Notes under the pieces: model-generated
Told to the model about the DNA's origin: nothing
Seen by the model: the letters and a program-made list of their open reading frames with translations, nothing else
Databases searched by the model: none
Assembly (NCBI RefSeq): GCF_023159225.1
Contig: NC_063167.1
Coordinates: forward strand, 18,355,360-18,419,359
Direction of reading: 5' to 3'
Origin: Perognathus longimembris pacificus
Taxonomy: Eukaryota; Chordata; Mammalia; Rodentia; Heteromyidae
Length of the DNA: 64,000 nucleotides
Part shown: positions 33,931 through 47,515 of the stretch, one piece after another
Position numbering within the stretch: the first letter of the stretch is position 1
Layout of the letters: the number at the start of each line of letters is the position of its first letter
Made by a program: the position numbers and the translations under genes

Positions 33931-35489
33931 TTTAATCTTAAAATGGGTGCAGAGGTCTGTGGTCTGTCTTCTATAGCTTCCAACTGGGCTATTTGCTCTA
34001 CCTGGAAAAGGGAAATGGAAAAGTCATTTCCTTGTCTAATTTAGGAGGTAGGATGGGACATTTAAATGGAAACAAAAATTAGCTGCCAGGCTTCCATGAC
34101 CAGGATCAGAAGATCAGTAGTCGGAGATATCAAGTCATTCTTTTAACTAAAAGAGAAGTCCAAGAGATAGTAGTGAAAATCATCTTTAAAAAAGTAAACC
34201 GTTTCTTATATAGTTAACAGTATTTTTTTAAAAAAGAAATAAAACATTCAAGACTTGCAAAAATGTATAGACAAAGCATAGTGAATATATCTGCCATCCA
34301 CAGAAATGGTCTACTAGGTTGATAAGCTATAGTAGAGAGGGCAAGCCACGTCTATTTTCTACTTTAAATGTCATGGTGTGGTTCATTACTCTCTATGGAC
34401 TATGTTTTTCTTTACTCCTGAGTGTCTTCTGGAGGGAGGAGGTTGGTTTTTAAATACTAGAATGACTCACAGGGATGAGATTCTTTAGTCTCTGATTAAT
34501 CTGTTTAGTTGTTTCTGTTACAATAACGTAAGAAGAGTATGTTTTACTCTTGAAATGGAAATCCAAATGCCTTGTAGTTACATATAAAATGAAAGGCTTC
34601 CCTAAATTTGAAATTCCGAGCCAATCTGGAGGTTGTGTTTGCTGTTTCTTAGTTTACTCCAGGTATTTCAAATCAGGTTGCCTCATCATGGGTTTTGACA
34701 GGGTCCAGCCATTTCCACATAGGGCTTGAGCTTTTTTTCCCCCCCTTCTTTTCTTAAGTACCCCTAATATTAAGGTGGCTTTTTCCCCTTAGGGCCAACA
34801 GTTAATTCTCCTGGAATTGCAATATGGACTAGCTAAGCCAACCTTTTGCTAGGCGTTCTATTTTTATTTTTCTAGATACACTGCATACAGCAGACTCTAG
34901 GAATCTAGAATAAGTTTCCACAGTGTACATTTCCTTGATAAGGGGTTTTTAGTTGCAATAGGTTTAGGACCTGACATACTACATTGAGCTAAGGAGAAGA
35001 AAGTTTTATTAGTCCTTTCAGCTATTTTCAGTGTCAGATTTAATGTTACCCCTTATAAAAAAGAACTAAGATTATCATAGTTGGAAGACAAGCACTTGCT
35101 ACAGTATTTTTTTATAAGTTTGATCATATATTTTATCTCTTCTATTATGCTTTCTTACACTTGAACTCCCCATGGGGAGTAGGCGTGAGTTGCACAGCCC
35201 AGAGGCTGGCAGGGAAAGGTCCTTCTGTCTAGCTGCAAACAGGGCCTTTCTTGTGGGCTTAGCTTCCTCCCTCTCTTCCTCCCTTTCCATCCTTAGTAAG
35301 CTTTGTGCCCCTAACTCCACCCCAGTGTGTTCTCTAGAATCTATTCTGTGACATAGCCAAGACCCATGGCTTTGTACCAGTTAAACTCTGATTGGGAATT
35401 TGATGTCTATCACTGAAAGAGGTGGTATAAGCAGCTTGTCTCTATGCCTCCATTTTCTCCTTTATAAAACGGGGCCAATAACCCTCCTA
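33931..35489. other. AT-rich unique DNA
   Basis: A 1.5-kb AT-rich stretch in which I recognise no transposon or exon. Confidence 0.45.
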
Positions 35490-35690
35490 GACTTTCAAGA
35501 AGATGGAACATGGGGATAAAAAAGCCTATGAAACTTGTAATATTGAGGGGGCTGGTGGAATTTTGGGAGCAATGGGGAGGGTGACACTGATTAAGTTGCA
35601 TTGCACTCATACACTGGCACATTGAATGATAACCCCTTGGTACAACTACCTAAAGATAACAACTATATAATTTTTAAAAAGAAAAAAAAT
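35490..35690 (+). mobile_element. L1 3' UTR fragment
   Basis: Shares the end pattern of the L1 at 830-2145: cactcatacactggcacatt, aaccccttggtacaactacc, then an A-rich tail (35667-35688). Confidence 0.6.
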
Positions 35691-36639
35691 GCTTTGTAAA
35701 GGGAGCATGCACACATGCACACACACGCGCCCCACAATGTAGAGTTCCTTCTGCTTTCACCTGTGCCAACAGTACTTAGAGCCGGAGTGCCTCAAGGATG
35801 AACATGACTGGATCTTACATCCAGCTGGGAAAGAGGTATGGGCAGCCTGAGGCCAGGTTCCAAAGCCCCCTAGAAGGGAGGTGCAGTGGGGGGTGGAGAT
35901 CAGGGTGTACTGGGGGGGCTGAGCTGGAGCCGTTGACATGTGTGGCAGAATGTTCCCTTCCCTCCCCACCCCCTTCCAGGAAGCCTCACTCCCCTGCATG
36001 GCTGCTGTGGCACATTTCAGATCAGAACATCTAGATCATCAAAACAAGGTGTCTGAGACATCTACAGAGCCGTGGGGGGCGGGGGGAGCTGGTGGGTGCT
36101 GAAAGCTCATAAGATCCCTCTGCATGTGTGGGAACAGACAGGCCTGTGTCTCCTGAGAGCTCCAGCTGGATGGGGAAAGGCCCAGACAGCCTGGGCAGAT
36201 CAGGGGCACCAGTAGCTGATGGATAATAACAAATCTGCGAAGGAAATGTTCCCTCCCCAACTCCTGATCCAAGGTGCCCTTGAGTGATGGTTTCTGGATG
36301 CCCCAACCTTGCCATTTGCCCCTTTTCTGTCACTGAAAGTGATGGCTGTATGGGCAGCTCCAGCAAGCAGGAGAACCTGGCCAGCTGACAGCCAAAAGGT
36401 TGTCCACCTCTGTGCAGCTCCTGGTGGTCAGCATGGTCCACTGGAAGCACACCACAGAACTGTGTGTTTCTTTGCATCTTTGGGAGTAGCACGCATCCAA
36501 ACAGAGGAGGAGTCTAGGCCATCTTGGAGTTGGGCGTGGGAGACTTTGAACCTCAGTTTATCAGGATAATCACAGAAATCTCTAGAGATTCCCAGATCCT
36601 ACTCATGGATTCCCCAAGGGCTTTTCCGGTGACATGGTC

Positions 36640-36815
36640 TCTCCATTTCACAGTAGAAGTTAAGAGTCTTCTGGACCTGAGTGCAAATCCTAGCCTGGAC
36701 TCTCAGCTTTGTGACACTAGACATGTCATTCAACTTTCTCATTTTCTTCTGCAATGTCTACGGGGTAAAAGGAGCTGTTGCTTGGAGGCTCTTTGCAGCA
36801 CCTGGCACTTGAACA
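36640..36815 (+). mobile_element. MIR SINE relic
   Basis: gacctgagtgcaaatcctag, ctcagctttgtgac, catgtcattcaactttctca, gcagcacctggcact in MIR order. Confidence 0.65.
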
Positions 36816-37374
36816 ACAGAAAGCTTTTGTGTTCTGATCATGTGGCCACTGCTATGAGTAGCCTTTCTGAAGGCATGGACTGCAAGGTGAGCAGGCAGCA
36901 CATTCCTGTAATTGAGACCTTACAGTGCATCTCTTTCTTGGAAGTTCTTCAAATGCCAAATGTTAACAGCTTCATAACAGCCCTTCACTGAGATGTCTCC
37001 TGCTTTGCATGGATGCTTAGCCTCAGGCTGCAAGGGAACACCTCTAGGCCCAGTTCTCACCTAAGGGGGTGTTCTTGGAGGTAGAACCACTGCCTATGAG
37101 CGTGCTTTCTCTGAGACTCCATCCAGATCTGTCTTACTTAACTGTCTTCTGTGAAGCAGTGTGCAGACTTGCTTGCTGCACTCTATCCACCCGCTCCTTC
37201 TCTTTTCATTGCATCTTCACTGATTATATTTCATCATCTTTTGGAGGCACAGAGCCCTGGCCTGTGGTTCCTATTTCCTGGCAGGGTGAGAAATCAGATT
37301 ATACTCAGAGGCTTCCAGGAAAACTCATGATGAAAGGCAGCTGGTGGCAGGGTAGCCCAGGCAGGCTGTGAAGC

Positions 37375-37565
37375 TGCTGGGCTCTGGTCCCAGTGCTGTG
37401 CTCACGGACTGTGTGGCCCTGGGTATATTATATCTCCCTCTCGGAGCTTTCCATTTATTGGTTTGTACAATAGCCTCCCAGCTGGCCTCTCTGCCCCTAC
37501 ATCATTTCACATCTAGCATAGTGGCTGGCATCTAAACATGCTCAATACATATTTGTTGAAGACTG
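37375..37565 (+). mobile_element. MIR SINE relic
   Basis: gggctctggtcccagtgctg, gactgtgtggccctgggtat, tagcatagtggctggcatct, tgctcaatacatatttgttg. Confidence 0.65.
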
Positions 37566-39044
37566 AACTGAGTGACCTTTCTAAAGGGAAAATCTTGCCA
37601 CATGATTACAATGCCGACAACCTTTGCTCAGGCTCTCTTGAATTCTGTTTACTCTTCCATCTTCTCATGAATTTTTGTGTCTATTTAGGATAAGAAAACC
37701 CCAAGAGACAAAATGAGAAAAAGGCCAGATAATCCACAAAACTGAAACTTTTCTTGAGCCCACTGGAGAGCTGGTGTTGCAAAGCAGCCCAGCAAAATAA
37801 AACCCAAGGATGGACAGTGTATTTTCCAAGATCTCCGCATCTTGGTCAGGCAAGGAGGGATGAGCATGGTCATGAAGGCTTCAAGGCTGAGTATGGACTT
37901 GCGAAACACCGAGCTTAGGCCCAAGGAAGGTTTGCATCGAGAGAGCACAGAACCCTAGCACCCATTCCCTGGACACAGGCATGAACAATCTCCACATCCT
38001 GGGCCCATCTCTCATTCCATCAGGAGCTAAAGTCCATACAGACTGCTGGCTCATGTGTCAAAAAACTGCTTACCTTCTGCTGGATCGGAGCTCTGCTGCT
38101 ATGGGTGAAGTGGAGCTTTGGGTAGGGGTGGAGTTTGCTTTTATTTTCTGCAGGATTAGGGCAGCCACTTCCTCCCCACATCCCTTCCTGTTTGGGCTTC
38201 TGGCTGTTTTCACAGAGGTGAAAACTCTTGGGAAGTGCTACCATGTCCCAATTCAGGCACACAAAGATAGTCCCTGAGACCCTCAAAAGACCCATCAATG
38301 GCCAGAGGAGCAGAAGCTGCAGAGGAGAGGGTTGGGTTCAGGGAAGAGGAGAAAACCACAGAGGCATGTGTAGGTGGGGCTGTTACATGGACAGGGTAAT
38401 GCAGGTTCCATACCTTCCACCCTGCTGTGTGACGTTGAGCAAGTGCCCATACTTCAGATCTTCAGCTTCCCCATTTGAACACGAAGCCATTCAGCCATTC
38501 GGGTAGCAACTCATCCGTTCTTATCCCAGAGGTGGAGATTGCCTGCTCCAGGCAAGATGGAGTGGCAGAGATGGAATTCACCTTCCCTTTACAAGCTGTG
38601 ACAAAGCAGGTGTCCTTCTTCCTGAGGTACCAGCCAGAAAGGGGTTCTAGAAACCCCCAAGAGGTACCAAAATGGAAAGATGCTCAAATTCCCTATACAA
38701 AATGGCATAGTATTTGCATATAGACTGCATGCCTCCTATTATAAATCATTTCTAGATGACTTCTAATTCCCAATGCAGTGCTAATGTGGTATATACAGTT
38801 GTCATACTGTATTGTTTTGGGAATAAAGGCAATGAAAAAAAGCCTTTATGTATTCACTAGAGACACATTTTTCAGTTTTTCCCCTTTGGCATCCCTGCCT
38901 ACTCCTAGATGTCCAGGCTTTAGGCTTAGAGAAATATATTTTCCTTTCCCTTCTTCCCTCCCTCCCTCTTTCCCTCTCTCCCTTCCTTCTTTCTTCCTGG
39001 CCTCATGGCTTCTGGGAAGGTGCTATACTATTTGAATAAACTAC

Positions 39045-39260
39045 ATGCACAGCCATTTCTGCTTTAGTTATTTTGTAGATAGGCCAGCCTTGGACCATAG
39101 TCCTGCTACCTGTGCCTTACCCATAGCTAAAATAACAGGTAGAAACCACCATATCCAGCTTATTTGTTGAGACACCCAGACTGGCCTCAAACCATAATCT
39201 TCTCAATCTCTATCTCCTCAGTAGCTGGGAATGAGTCACTGTGCCTAACCTAAAAATAAC
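39045..39260 (-). mobile_element. Diverged SINE, antisense
   Basis: Two B1-like halves in antisense: ggccagccttggaccatagt and gactggcctcaaaccataat, with ctcagtagctgggaatgagt at the end. Confidence 0.5.
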
Positions 39261-39419
39261 TTTGAGTCATGATTGGCTGAATCATTGAGTGGGAAACTTG
39301 TGGACATAGAGGACCAACTATACATGATTTACAAGAAGACACTGGACACCAGACCATGATGAGAAATGAAGCAGCTGCCTGTTTCACTTTAGGAAGGGAT
39401 GAAGAACCCAGGGGAGTTC

Positions 39420-40560
39420 AGCAAAGCTCAAAGTGGAGGACACAGAGCTGAGATTTCAAAAGACCAAGGTGGCCGCTACTTACAGCATACAGTACCAAAG
39501 AGGACATAGCTGCATGGGGGAGAGAATCTTAAAAGAAAAGAGTGGAAGGATCATATTGCTGAGTAGTAGCTCAACTGCATCCCAGGAGCTCAATGCTATG
39601 GACAGCAAAGCAAAGATAGGCAGTGCCCAGTGAGCTAAAAATCACAGTCTCTGGCAAGGAAAGGTGGGTGGGCTCCAGTAAAATCAGACGAAGTAGATTT
39701 CAGAGCAAATAGTATCTCTAAAGATAAAGGCCACGATGTCAGGACATCCACAGAGCATAATGATCCTAAATGTTTATAGACTCAATATATGGAACTTCAC
39801 ATGGCATGGAACAAAATTTGAGAACTGCAGGGAGAGATAGGCAAAAGCACAGTTACAATCTGAGAATTTAACGCCCACTCTCTGTAACTGATGGAACGAG
39901 TGGGCATAATGTCCTCAAAGACACAGCTCTCTCGGTCAACACTGTAAACCAACTTGGTCTAACTGACATTTACACAACCTTCCACAGCAGGGTTCATCAT
40001 CTTTTTAAGTGTATCTCTAAATATACCAAAATAGATTACATTCTGGGCCATCAGACCAATTTCAATCAACTTAAACTAGACTAGTTGCACAAAGCACAAC
40101 ATTTGTTACCACAGTATTAAATTAGAAATCAATAACGGAAAGATCTCTGAAAAAAATCTCCAAATGTTTTGAAATGAAACAGGACACTTCTAAACCATCC
40201 ATGTGATACAGAATAAGCCAGAAGGGGAATTAGAGACCTTTTTGTTTTTAACTAAACATAAAATGGTAATTTGTAGGGTGCTGTTATAGAAATTCTGGGG
40301 AAGAACTTGCAATCCTGAATGACTAACAGAGGAAAGAGGAGACATCTCAAATCTGTGACCTCAGTGGCTACCTTACTACCCTGGAAACTGAACATAAAAT
40401 TAAATCCAATGAAGGGAACAAAGAGGGAAAGAGTGTCAGAAGATAAACCAAAGGAGAAAACAATGGAAAATTTCAATGGAACCAAAGCTGGTTCTTGGAG
40501 ATCAATAAAATTGATTGGAATAAAAAAGAGGAGATGCAAATTACTAATATCCCAGAATGC
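39420..40560 (+). mobile_element. Ancient L1 ORF2 segment
   Basis: Follows the early ORF2 region of old mammalian L1, with aaaatcagacgaagtagatt (39680-39699), taactgacatttacacaacc (39960-39979), ttagaaatcaataacggaaa (40122-40141) and ctggttcttggagatcaata. Multiple stops and indels; same family and orientation as 17720-21610 but a different retained part. Confidence 0.7.
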
Positions 40561-40618
40561 ATATGCATTATCTGGAATTCTTCTGCAGGCAGGATCTGTC
40601 ATCTTCTGTCTGTCTATA

Positions 40619-40621
40619 TTC

Positions 40622-40673
<52 letters not shown>
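40619..40673 (+). repeat. (TATC)n microsatellite
   Basis: About 13 TATC units, with further scattered units to about 40702. Confidence 0.97.
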
Positions 40674-40674
<1 letters not shown>

Positions 40675-40699
40675 CCACTGTATCTATCTATCACTTATC

Positions 40700-41479
40700 T
40701 ATCTAATAATTTCAGCATTTGGTATTTATTTTATACTTTGGGTGATAATCTAATGATACTTTGGTGTTCCAATCATTGCAGTATTTGCTTCTGAGAGCTC
40801 TTTTACTTGATTCAATGTTGCTTTGACATCTTCCTGTTGTTTTGAGTTTTCTTTTTCATGCATCCTGACTTCTCAGTGCAGTAGGCTCCAGGCTCACCTT
40901 GTATATTTCCTGTCCCATCTTGTCATCATTCTTTCTCTTAATGGAGAAGATTAGAGATGGAGATTTGGGCACTGGGGTGTCATTGCTGCCAGCGTCTTGG
41001 CTCACCGAGCAAGGGAGTCTACCTCTTTCCACTCACCCCTGCCTAGACACATATGTATAAGTATTTCTGATGTGGACACTTGTGTCTGTGTTTGGCTTAA
41101 GGCACGTTCACCCTGGTGTCTACACCTCCAACCCATGCATGCATAGGTCATTCTGGCCATTTTCTTTTGCTTGCAACCATCCACTGCACTGGTGAGAAAC
41201 CTGCCTGCCATCTGTGTTCTTGATGGTTATTCCCAGGAGGATCATACAATGATTTCTTTAGAACTTCAAAACTCATACCCACAGAGACAATCTTATCAGG
41301 CTGAGCCTGGTGCTTGTGTGCAGTTCTAATGATGAATGTGATGGCCTCCAATAATTTTTAAGGTGACTTAGGTCAGTCCTTCTTGTTTCCTGTGTATTCC
41401 TGAGGTTGCTCCATATATTGTCAATGACATTTTTTTGTCACATCTCCTTCCAGGATCTCTTGGCCACTTAAATGGTGGG
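40700..41479. other. Possible ancient LINE relic or unique DNA
   Basis: Continuous with L1 relics on both sides and T-rich in texture, with a phrase near 40965-40985 (tttgggcactggggtgtcat) that resembles old L1 sequence. I cannot define it further. Confidence 0.3.
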
Positions 41480-42370
41480 GTTTTTGGTAATAAAGTTGTA
41501 TACATAAAGTTCAGAACATTGTAATATTCTAAGGATTTTGACAAATGCATGGAATTCTTTACCTGCCACTATAGTGCTGTACATAATAATAACTTTCTTG
41601 CTGTACACTTCCCCTCTTCGACCACTCTTAATCTCCTGGTAATCCTTGCTACTCGCCAATCTGCTTGGTATTGCTATGATTTTGCCCTTTTGTTTCTGAA
41701 TGTCATATAAATATAAGCTTTGCAAATGGCCTCCCCCCCTTAATAATAGGCATTTAAGATACATGGCACCCTCCAGGCACAGTGGCTCACGTCTGGCATC
41801 CTAGCTAATCTGAGGATGGCAGTTTGAGGCCATTCCAGGGGAAAAACTGCTGCATACCTATCATCATAGCTGTAGTGGGAAGCATAGGTAGGAGACTCAT
41901 GCTCCAGGTTGGCCTGGGAAAAAAGTGAGACCCTATCTCAAAAAATAACCCAGCCCAAAAGGTCTGAGGTATGACTCGAAGTGGTAGAGAACCTACCTAG
42001 TAAACACAAAGCTCTGAGTTCAAACCCTAGTGATCCCCACCCCCCAATCCTTCCCCCCCCAAAAAAAAAAGAGAGGAAGGAGAGAAGGAGAAGAAAGAGA
42101 GAAAACAGAAAGAAGATTAGGAGATTGATAGCATCTTTGTGGATTTCACTTGCTCATTTCTTTCCATTGCTAAATTGTATTTCAGTTAATGGATATACTG
42201 CCATCTATCCAGCTACCTATGGAAGGCTATCTTACTGCTTTCTAATCCCAGTAATTAGGAGTCAAATTGCAATCAGTGTTCATCTGTAGGTTCTTCTGTG
42301 TTTGTGAACTTTGACATTATTTGTGTAAATGCCTAAAGCATGATGGTTGGGTTGCATGGCAAGACTACAC
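41480..42370 (+). mobile_element. Ancient L1 relic split by a SINE
   Basis: The left part (41480-41730) includes gattttgacaaatgcatgga and ttgcccttttgtttctgaat. The right part (42118-42360) includes gctcatttctttccattgct, ggatatactgccatctatcc and tgtgtaaatgcctaaagcat. Together they follow one old L1 segment in order, with the SINE at 41775-42115 inserted between them. Confidence 0.65.
41775..42115 (+). mobile_element. SINE, sense, with long A/G-rich tail
   Basis: ccaggcacagtggctcacgt, gaggccattccaggg, gagaccctatctcaaaaaat, gtatgactcgaagtggtaga, gagttcaaaccctagt, then a C-rich and A-rich tail to about 42115. Confidence 0.75.
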
Positions 42371-43689
42371 CAGCCAGGAACAAGCATTTGTGTTGGCTTC
42401 CATCCTCTCCAGCAGGACACATCTGGGTGTGGCTTATTAAGAAGTCCAGATCTGGGTCTCATTATCAGGGATTTTCATTCCATGAGTCACCACCCTGAGG
42501 TAAGACACTGACCGTGACCATCCTGGTCACCCTGGTCTTGGGGACTCTGCTGTGCCTCATGGTCATGTCCTGGCAGGCCCAGCTCTGTGCATTCCCAGGA
42601 CCACAGGCTCTTCCTGTTCCACCATCCCACTTGCAGTCCTGCCTCCCTCTTCTTCCCCCCTGGGGCGGGGGTGGGGGGCTGTCAGGGCTCCATCTGTCCC
42701 CCCTTTTTCTTCTTCTCCATAACAAACAGCTTCACTTAAAAAGCCATCTGGGAGGATGGATGGCACAAGACACATTTTGTAGAACAAGTTTTGAGGAGGA
42801 GAGCCAAGAAATTAAAAGGCACAGCACTTAGGATTCCAGTCTCATCAGGCCCCATAACTCTGACTGAGGAGGAATTGTATTTCTGAATTATAAAGTTGTC
42901 CCTTATCCTTCCACTCAATGTTTTGGGCTTTGTTCGTGTTTGTCTTCCAGTGGCTTGCTCCTGATGTCTCATCATTGTTGGCCCACTGCAGTGGCTGTCC
43001 CCTCTCCCTCAAGGGTTCCAAGCTTCTCTGCCCATTGATCTCAAGGCGGATTTGGGGCCAAGGAGAAGATGCCCTGAGAAAGACAGCCATGTCCAGAGCT
43101 GGGATTCCCAGGTGGCCCTGGGGAAGGGTAGTGAGCTCCTTATCCCTGGAGGTACGCCTAGAGGAGCTGAGCACTTGGCACAGAAGCTTTGCAGGCAAAG
43201 GAACAGGGGCTGGAATGTGGTCTTAGGAGGCCGAGAGATCTGAGTGGGTACTGGCCACCATGCCTCCAAGGCATCTGACCTTCAGCAACCAATTTATCCT
43301 CCCCCAAGCCTCAGTTTCTTCATTTGGACAGTCCCTGCTTCCCAGGGTTGTCATGGAAACGACAGGACACAAGGTGGGCAGGACACTGAGCAGAGAATGC
43401 ATCCATCACACCCAGGAGGAGGGGGTGGAGCTGACCCCACTGGGCAACCCAAGGCTCAACATTGCTGTGGTTTAAAAACACAAGACTCTGACATCGAAGA
43501 AGCCAATTATCCTGTTGATAAGAATCCCTGAGATTCCAAGGCTTTGAGAAACTGTGATATTTTTCCATGTAGAAAGTCAATTTCTTAAAGATAAAAGGAT
43601 ATTTATCAAAATGAATTCCATGAAATGGAAACAAGATGGTTTTTTTCTTTGTCACTGTTTTTGTTTTCTATACCTTTTGTCTTGGATGT
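42371..43689. other. Unique DNA with one MIR
   Basis: Unique apart from a MIR fragment at about 43288-43400 (cctcagtttcttcatttgga, ccagggttgtcatggaa). Confidence 0.45.
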
Positions 43690-43965
43690 GAGTTTATGTA
43701 TTTGGGGGCAGGTAAGGGGGAGCCCAGAAATCATGGGACAAAGGGTGAACACATGCAGCAGTGATACTCACTAGACACAATGTTGAAAATGAACTATACA
43801 TGTGGGGTAGGGGTTGGGAGAGAGTGGAGGGAAGAGGTGACACTGTTCCAAAAGAAATGCACTCTTTGCTTGCCTTAGGTAACTGAAACCCCTCTGTACA
43901 TCACCTTTACAATAACATTTTTTAAAAAAAGAATTAAAAAAAAGAAAAAAGAAAGAAAGAAATTG
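43690..43965 (+). mobile_element. L1 3' UTR fragment
   Basis: Ends with taactgaaacccctctgtac, atcacctttacaataacatt and an A-rich tail, a variant of the L1 terminus at 59500-59575. The preceding G-rich tract (43800-43850) also fits the L1 3' UTR. Confidence 0.65.
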
Positions 43966-45896
43966 CAGTATTATGATTCTTGCCCCAGGTTCCTTTGGGT
44001 TCTGGTGGTCTTATGGATGTGTGCTCCTGCCTTGAGCTTTCTGGCTTCCACACTGAACCCCACCTTGTCTTCTTGAAGCATCAGTCCATTCTTAAGGCTA
44101 GGCAGACCTGTGAGGCGTCCTCACCTTCCAGCTGAACGGAAGGTGCTTGCCGCAGTATTCCCAGCAGACAGTTCCAGTGGCAAGTACCCTGCACAGCACT
44201 TACCATAGTCTGACTCATTAGAGTTGAGAATGAAACTTCTGTCCTCAGCCCTCTGCCAAACCCAGGTCTGGTGACTTTCTCAGGCCCCCTCCCTGCTCTC
44301 TAGGAAGGAAGAGGCTTAGGTCTGATAGGTGGAAAGGGGACATTGGTATGACTCAGATCACTGGAGGGCAGAGTTGGTGCTTGGCAGGTGAGGGTAGCAG
44401 AGCCAGCTGCCTCCTGGCTACCCCTTTTCTCCTCTACCTCTGTGGGTGCCAGGAGCAAGCAGGTCATTCCCACAGACACTGCTGCCGACCAGCCAGGTGG
44501 GGATCTCTGGATCTTCCCAGTGTCCACCCCCCCCCACCTCCATCTTCCCAGTACCCTCTCCCTCGGGGTGTAGGGAGCATTTATACTCACACACCTGCCT
44601 ATTGTCCATGGGTTCACTTCTGCATCTCCAACTCCTGCCAGTCCCCCTCCTGAGCCTCTGGTCCATCTCTGCTGAGCACACCTAGTCGAGCTAGACAGGC
44701 CACACTCGCCATCTTTCCTTCTGAGGCTCCTGCAGCTGCTGCCCTGTGTCACTTTGGCCTCCCACTGCACATGCAAAATCTGACCTTCACTGTCCCATTG
44801 ACTTGTTCCTGGGCCCTGGTTACCTGATCACCCCATCTCCCGGGCTCCCTTCTGCCATCTTAAGCTCCACTACACACTGTCAATCCTGGCTCCCAGGGCT
44901 CCCAGGGCTCTGAAATGTCCTCCTCAGATACCTCCAGGCTTTCTGCCCTTGCTCCGCTCCCTGTCCCTGCTGTGGCCCATCCACATGTGTATGCCTTAGG
45001 GCTGAGCATGGGGCTTGCCTGGCCCAGGCTTCCAGGATGTATGGGTGTCCCAGAACTTCCCACCTGCCTGACCAGAACTTGCATCTAGGGCCCTCATGGA
45101 TCTGTTCTGTGACCCCAATTGTGCAGCTGTGTGGGATGGGTGTGCAGAACATGGGCCTGCAGACAGGATTGTTACCATCTTGTGAGACTGTGGTGTGAGG
45201 CTGGGCTGAGGGAGGGAGGAAGGTCAAAGAGGGCTCCTCAGGCTGCTCAGGGGTTAGGGGTCAAGGGTCAGGGGGTCAGGGGTCACCCTTCTCAGCTCCT
45301 TGTATTCCAGGGCAGAGCTTGGAAAGTCATTGCTGTGGGAAAAGGCTAGAATTTGTTTTATTTACCACATCATTATCTTGGTTTGTAACTTTTAATATTC
45401 AGGGTGCCAGCCTGCAGGGCTCCCTTGGTCTCTTGCTCTGGTCTGTACAGATGCTGAAGAGAGCTGGATCCATTGCCTGCCTCCGGCACAGTGATCGTGG
45501 GAAACAGTGCTGGGTCATTTCACTGTACCAGCACCCACATGGCTCTCATAGCCTTGGCGTGGCTTCCACATGTGGGCTGGCTGTCTGACTGGTTGACAGA
45601 GCTCATGGTGTAAAGACACTCCCAGCTGTTTAGTTGTCATTCCCCTCTGGGCATCAAACATAAGCACTGGGAGAAACCCAGGCTGTGGAGAAAGCTTTGT
45701 TCACCCCATACTTCCCCAAAGTGGACTTTCAGGCTGGGGTGGGGGGCACAGGCCCTGGCTAAGAGCTGGGGAAGGACTGGCCAGGGACGGGCTATGTCCT
45801 CATGGGCAGTCTTGGCTGCCAAGGAAGCCTATAGGACTGCTCTACACCACCAGGGCCAACTGGGGCCTCACTGCCTGGGCCTCTAGCTGCAGGAGG
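43966..45896. other. Unique GC-rich DNA
   Basis: No repeat recognised beyond a short tandem 'ggggtcaagggtcagggggtcagggg' cluster at 45252-45282. Frames of 100-158 codons overlap on both strands and are not convincing. Confidence 0.45.
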
Positions 45897-46210
45897 CCTC
45901 TCCTGTCCCTTCCTGTCCCCTCCTATCCTCTCCTATCCTCTCCTGTCCTCTCCTCTCTCTCCCTCTTTCCTTGCCTCTCCACCCTTCTCCCTTCTCCCCT
46001 CTCCTCTTTCTTCCTCTCCTCATTCTATCCCTTCTCTCATCTTCTCTCCTCTTTCCCCCCTCCTACCTCTCTCTCCCTCTCTCCTCTCTATTCACCTCAC
46101 CATTCTTTCCCTGCCTTCTGTTTTTCTCCTCCCCTCCTTTGTCCTCCCCTCCTCTCCTCCTCCCTCCCCTCCCTTCTTCTCCCCTCTCCTCCCTTCCTCT
46201 TCCCTCCCCT
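45897..46210 (+). repeat. Polypyrimidine tract, about 310 bp
   Basis: More than 300 bases that are nearly all C/T, with units such as TCCTATCCTC, CTCTCCTC and CCCTCC, interrupted by rare purines. It could adopt triplex (H-DNA) forms. Frames through it are artefacts. Confidence 0.9.
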
Positions 46211-47296
46211 ACTTGAAAACACATTGCATTCTCAGAGCTGGCAGTTATAGCTCCCATCTCTGCTTTGTGCTCCTGGTCTCTGGACCTTGAAGACAGGAGC
46301 CATTTCATATTTAATCAGCATTAGTTCTGGGATGCCCCAGGGGAGAGACTCACTTCTTAGCTGTGTCATTTTATTCTCAGTGATGATAATTAGATCAAGA
46401 AAAGAGCCTGGGCTCTGGGTAGGAGCCCAGCTTCACCTGCCATGCCCTGCTCACCTTACCCCACTCTACTCATTCATCTCCCCACACTTCCCTGGGAGCG
46501 AGAGGGGAACCAGCATCTCCCCAAGCCTGCGAGGACCTGCACAGGCTCCGTGGAGGTTAGGACCACAGTGGATGCATGGAGCAGACCCCCTTCCAGTCCC
46601 CCAGCCCCCCCCCCTCCAGTACCTCAGCCCTCTCTTCCTGGCAGGTGCGAGGAGCATCAGGAAGATAATCAGCCTCATCTCTTTGTGTGGAGGGCTGGGC
46701 CATCCATCACCTTCTGCCGTCCACCACATGCATAAGGAGGCTCCTGCCGGATAGGGCACCTTGAATCTGGATTTGTACTCTAGGCCTCCAGAAGTGTGAG
46801 ACAATGGATCTGCTTGTCACAAACTCACTCTCAGGTCTCCTGTTACAGCAGCCCAACACTAACTGAGGCAGACTGGTTGTCTAGCAGAGGTGGGAACCTT
46901 TCTACTGCCAAAGTCCATTTGGCTCTTTCTAGCAACATTCATGGGCCATACAGACAGATGGCCTGGGGTGGCCAACCAGCCACCCATATGCGAAGCGTCC
47001 TGCACCAAATAAATATTGCATGGGCTGTACATGGCTATAGGCTGGATCTTCCAAGACCTGGTACAGCCTCTCCATCTGCTCCTTACAGCCTCACCCCAGG
47101 GCCTCCTGACCTGCTGGAAAGGGAAGAAAGAAGAAGCCCAAGAGGGAAAAGAGCCCCCAGGAGCCAGCCCAGGAGATCGGGTCTTCCCCCAGGAATGGTG
47201 ATGGGTGCAGAGACCAACTAGGTTCCCTAGGCCTCTGCTCTCACGCCTGACTCATAGCCACCATCTCAGGAAACACATCCCTCCATTTCATCCAAG
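46211..47296. other. Unique DNA, no gene recognised
   Basis: Unique sequence; no exon or repeat identified with confidence. Confidence 0.4.
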
Positions 47297-47515
47297 GTGC
47301 CAGTGGACTCATGCCTGTAATCCTAGTGCTCGGGCTGAGATCTGGAGGATTACAGTTCTAAGACAGCTTGGGAAGAAAAATCTACTAGACTCTTACCTTC
47401 CAAAGAACCACCCCCCCTCCAAAAAAAAGCTGGGCTAGAGACATGGCTTCAGTGGTACAGTGCCTGCAGAGTGAGCAAGCTGCATGAGAGACCCCAAGTT
47501 CAAACCCTGAAGTTT
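47297..47515 (+). mobile_element. SINE, sense
   Basis: gactcatgcctgtaatccta, gctgagatctggaggattac, then gggctagagacatggcttca, agagaccccaagttcaaacc. Confidence 0.8.

Larger units (their letters stand above)
35691..39044. other. Unique DNA with two MIRs
   Basis: Unique sequence, with a G-rich run at 36074-36087 and a short CT-rich tract at 38940-39000. No exon recognised; frames of 150-155 codons near 36031-36991 overlap on both strands and show no domain. Confidence 0.45.
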
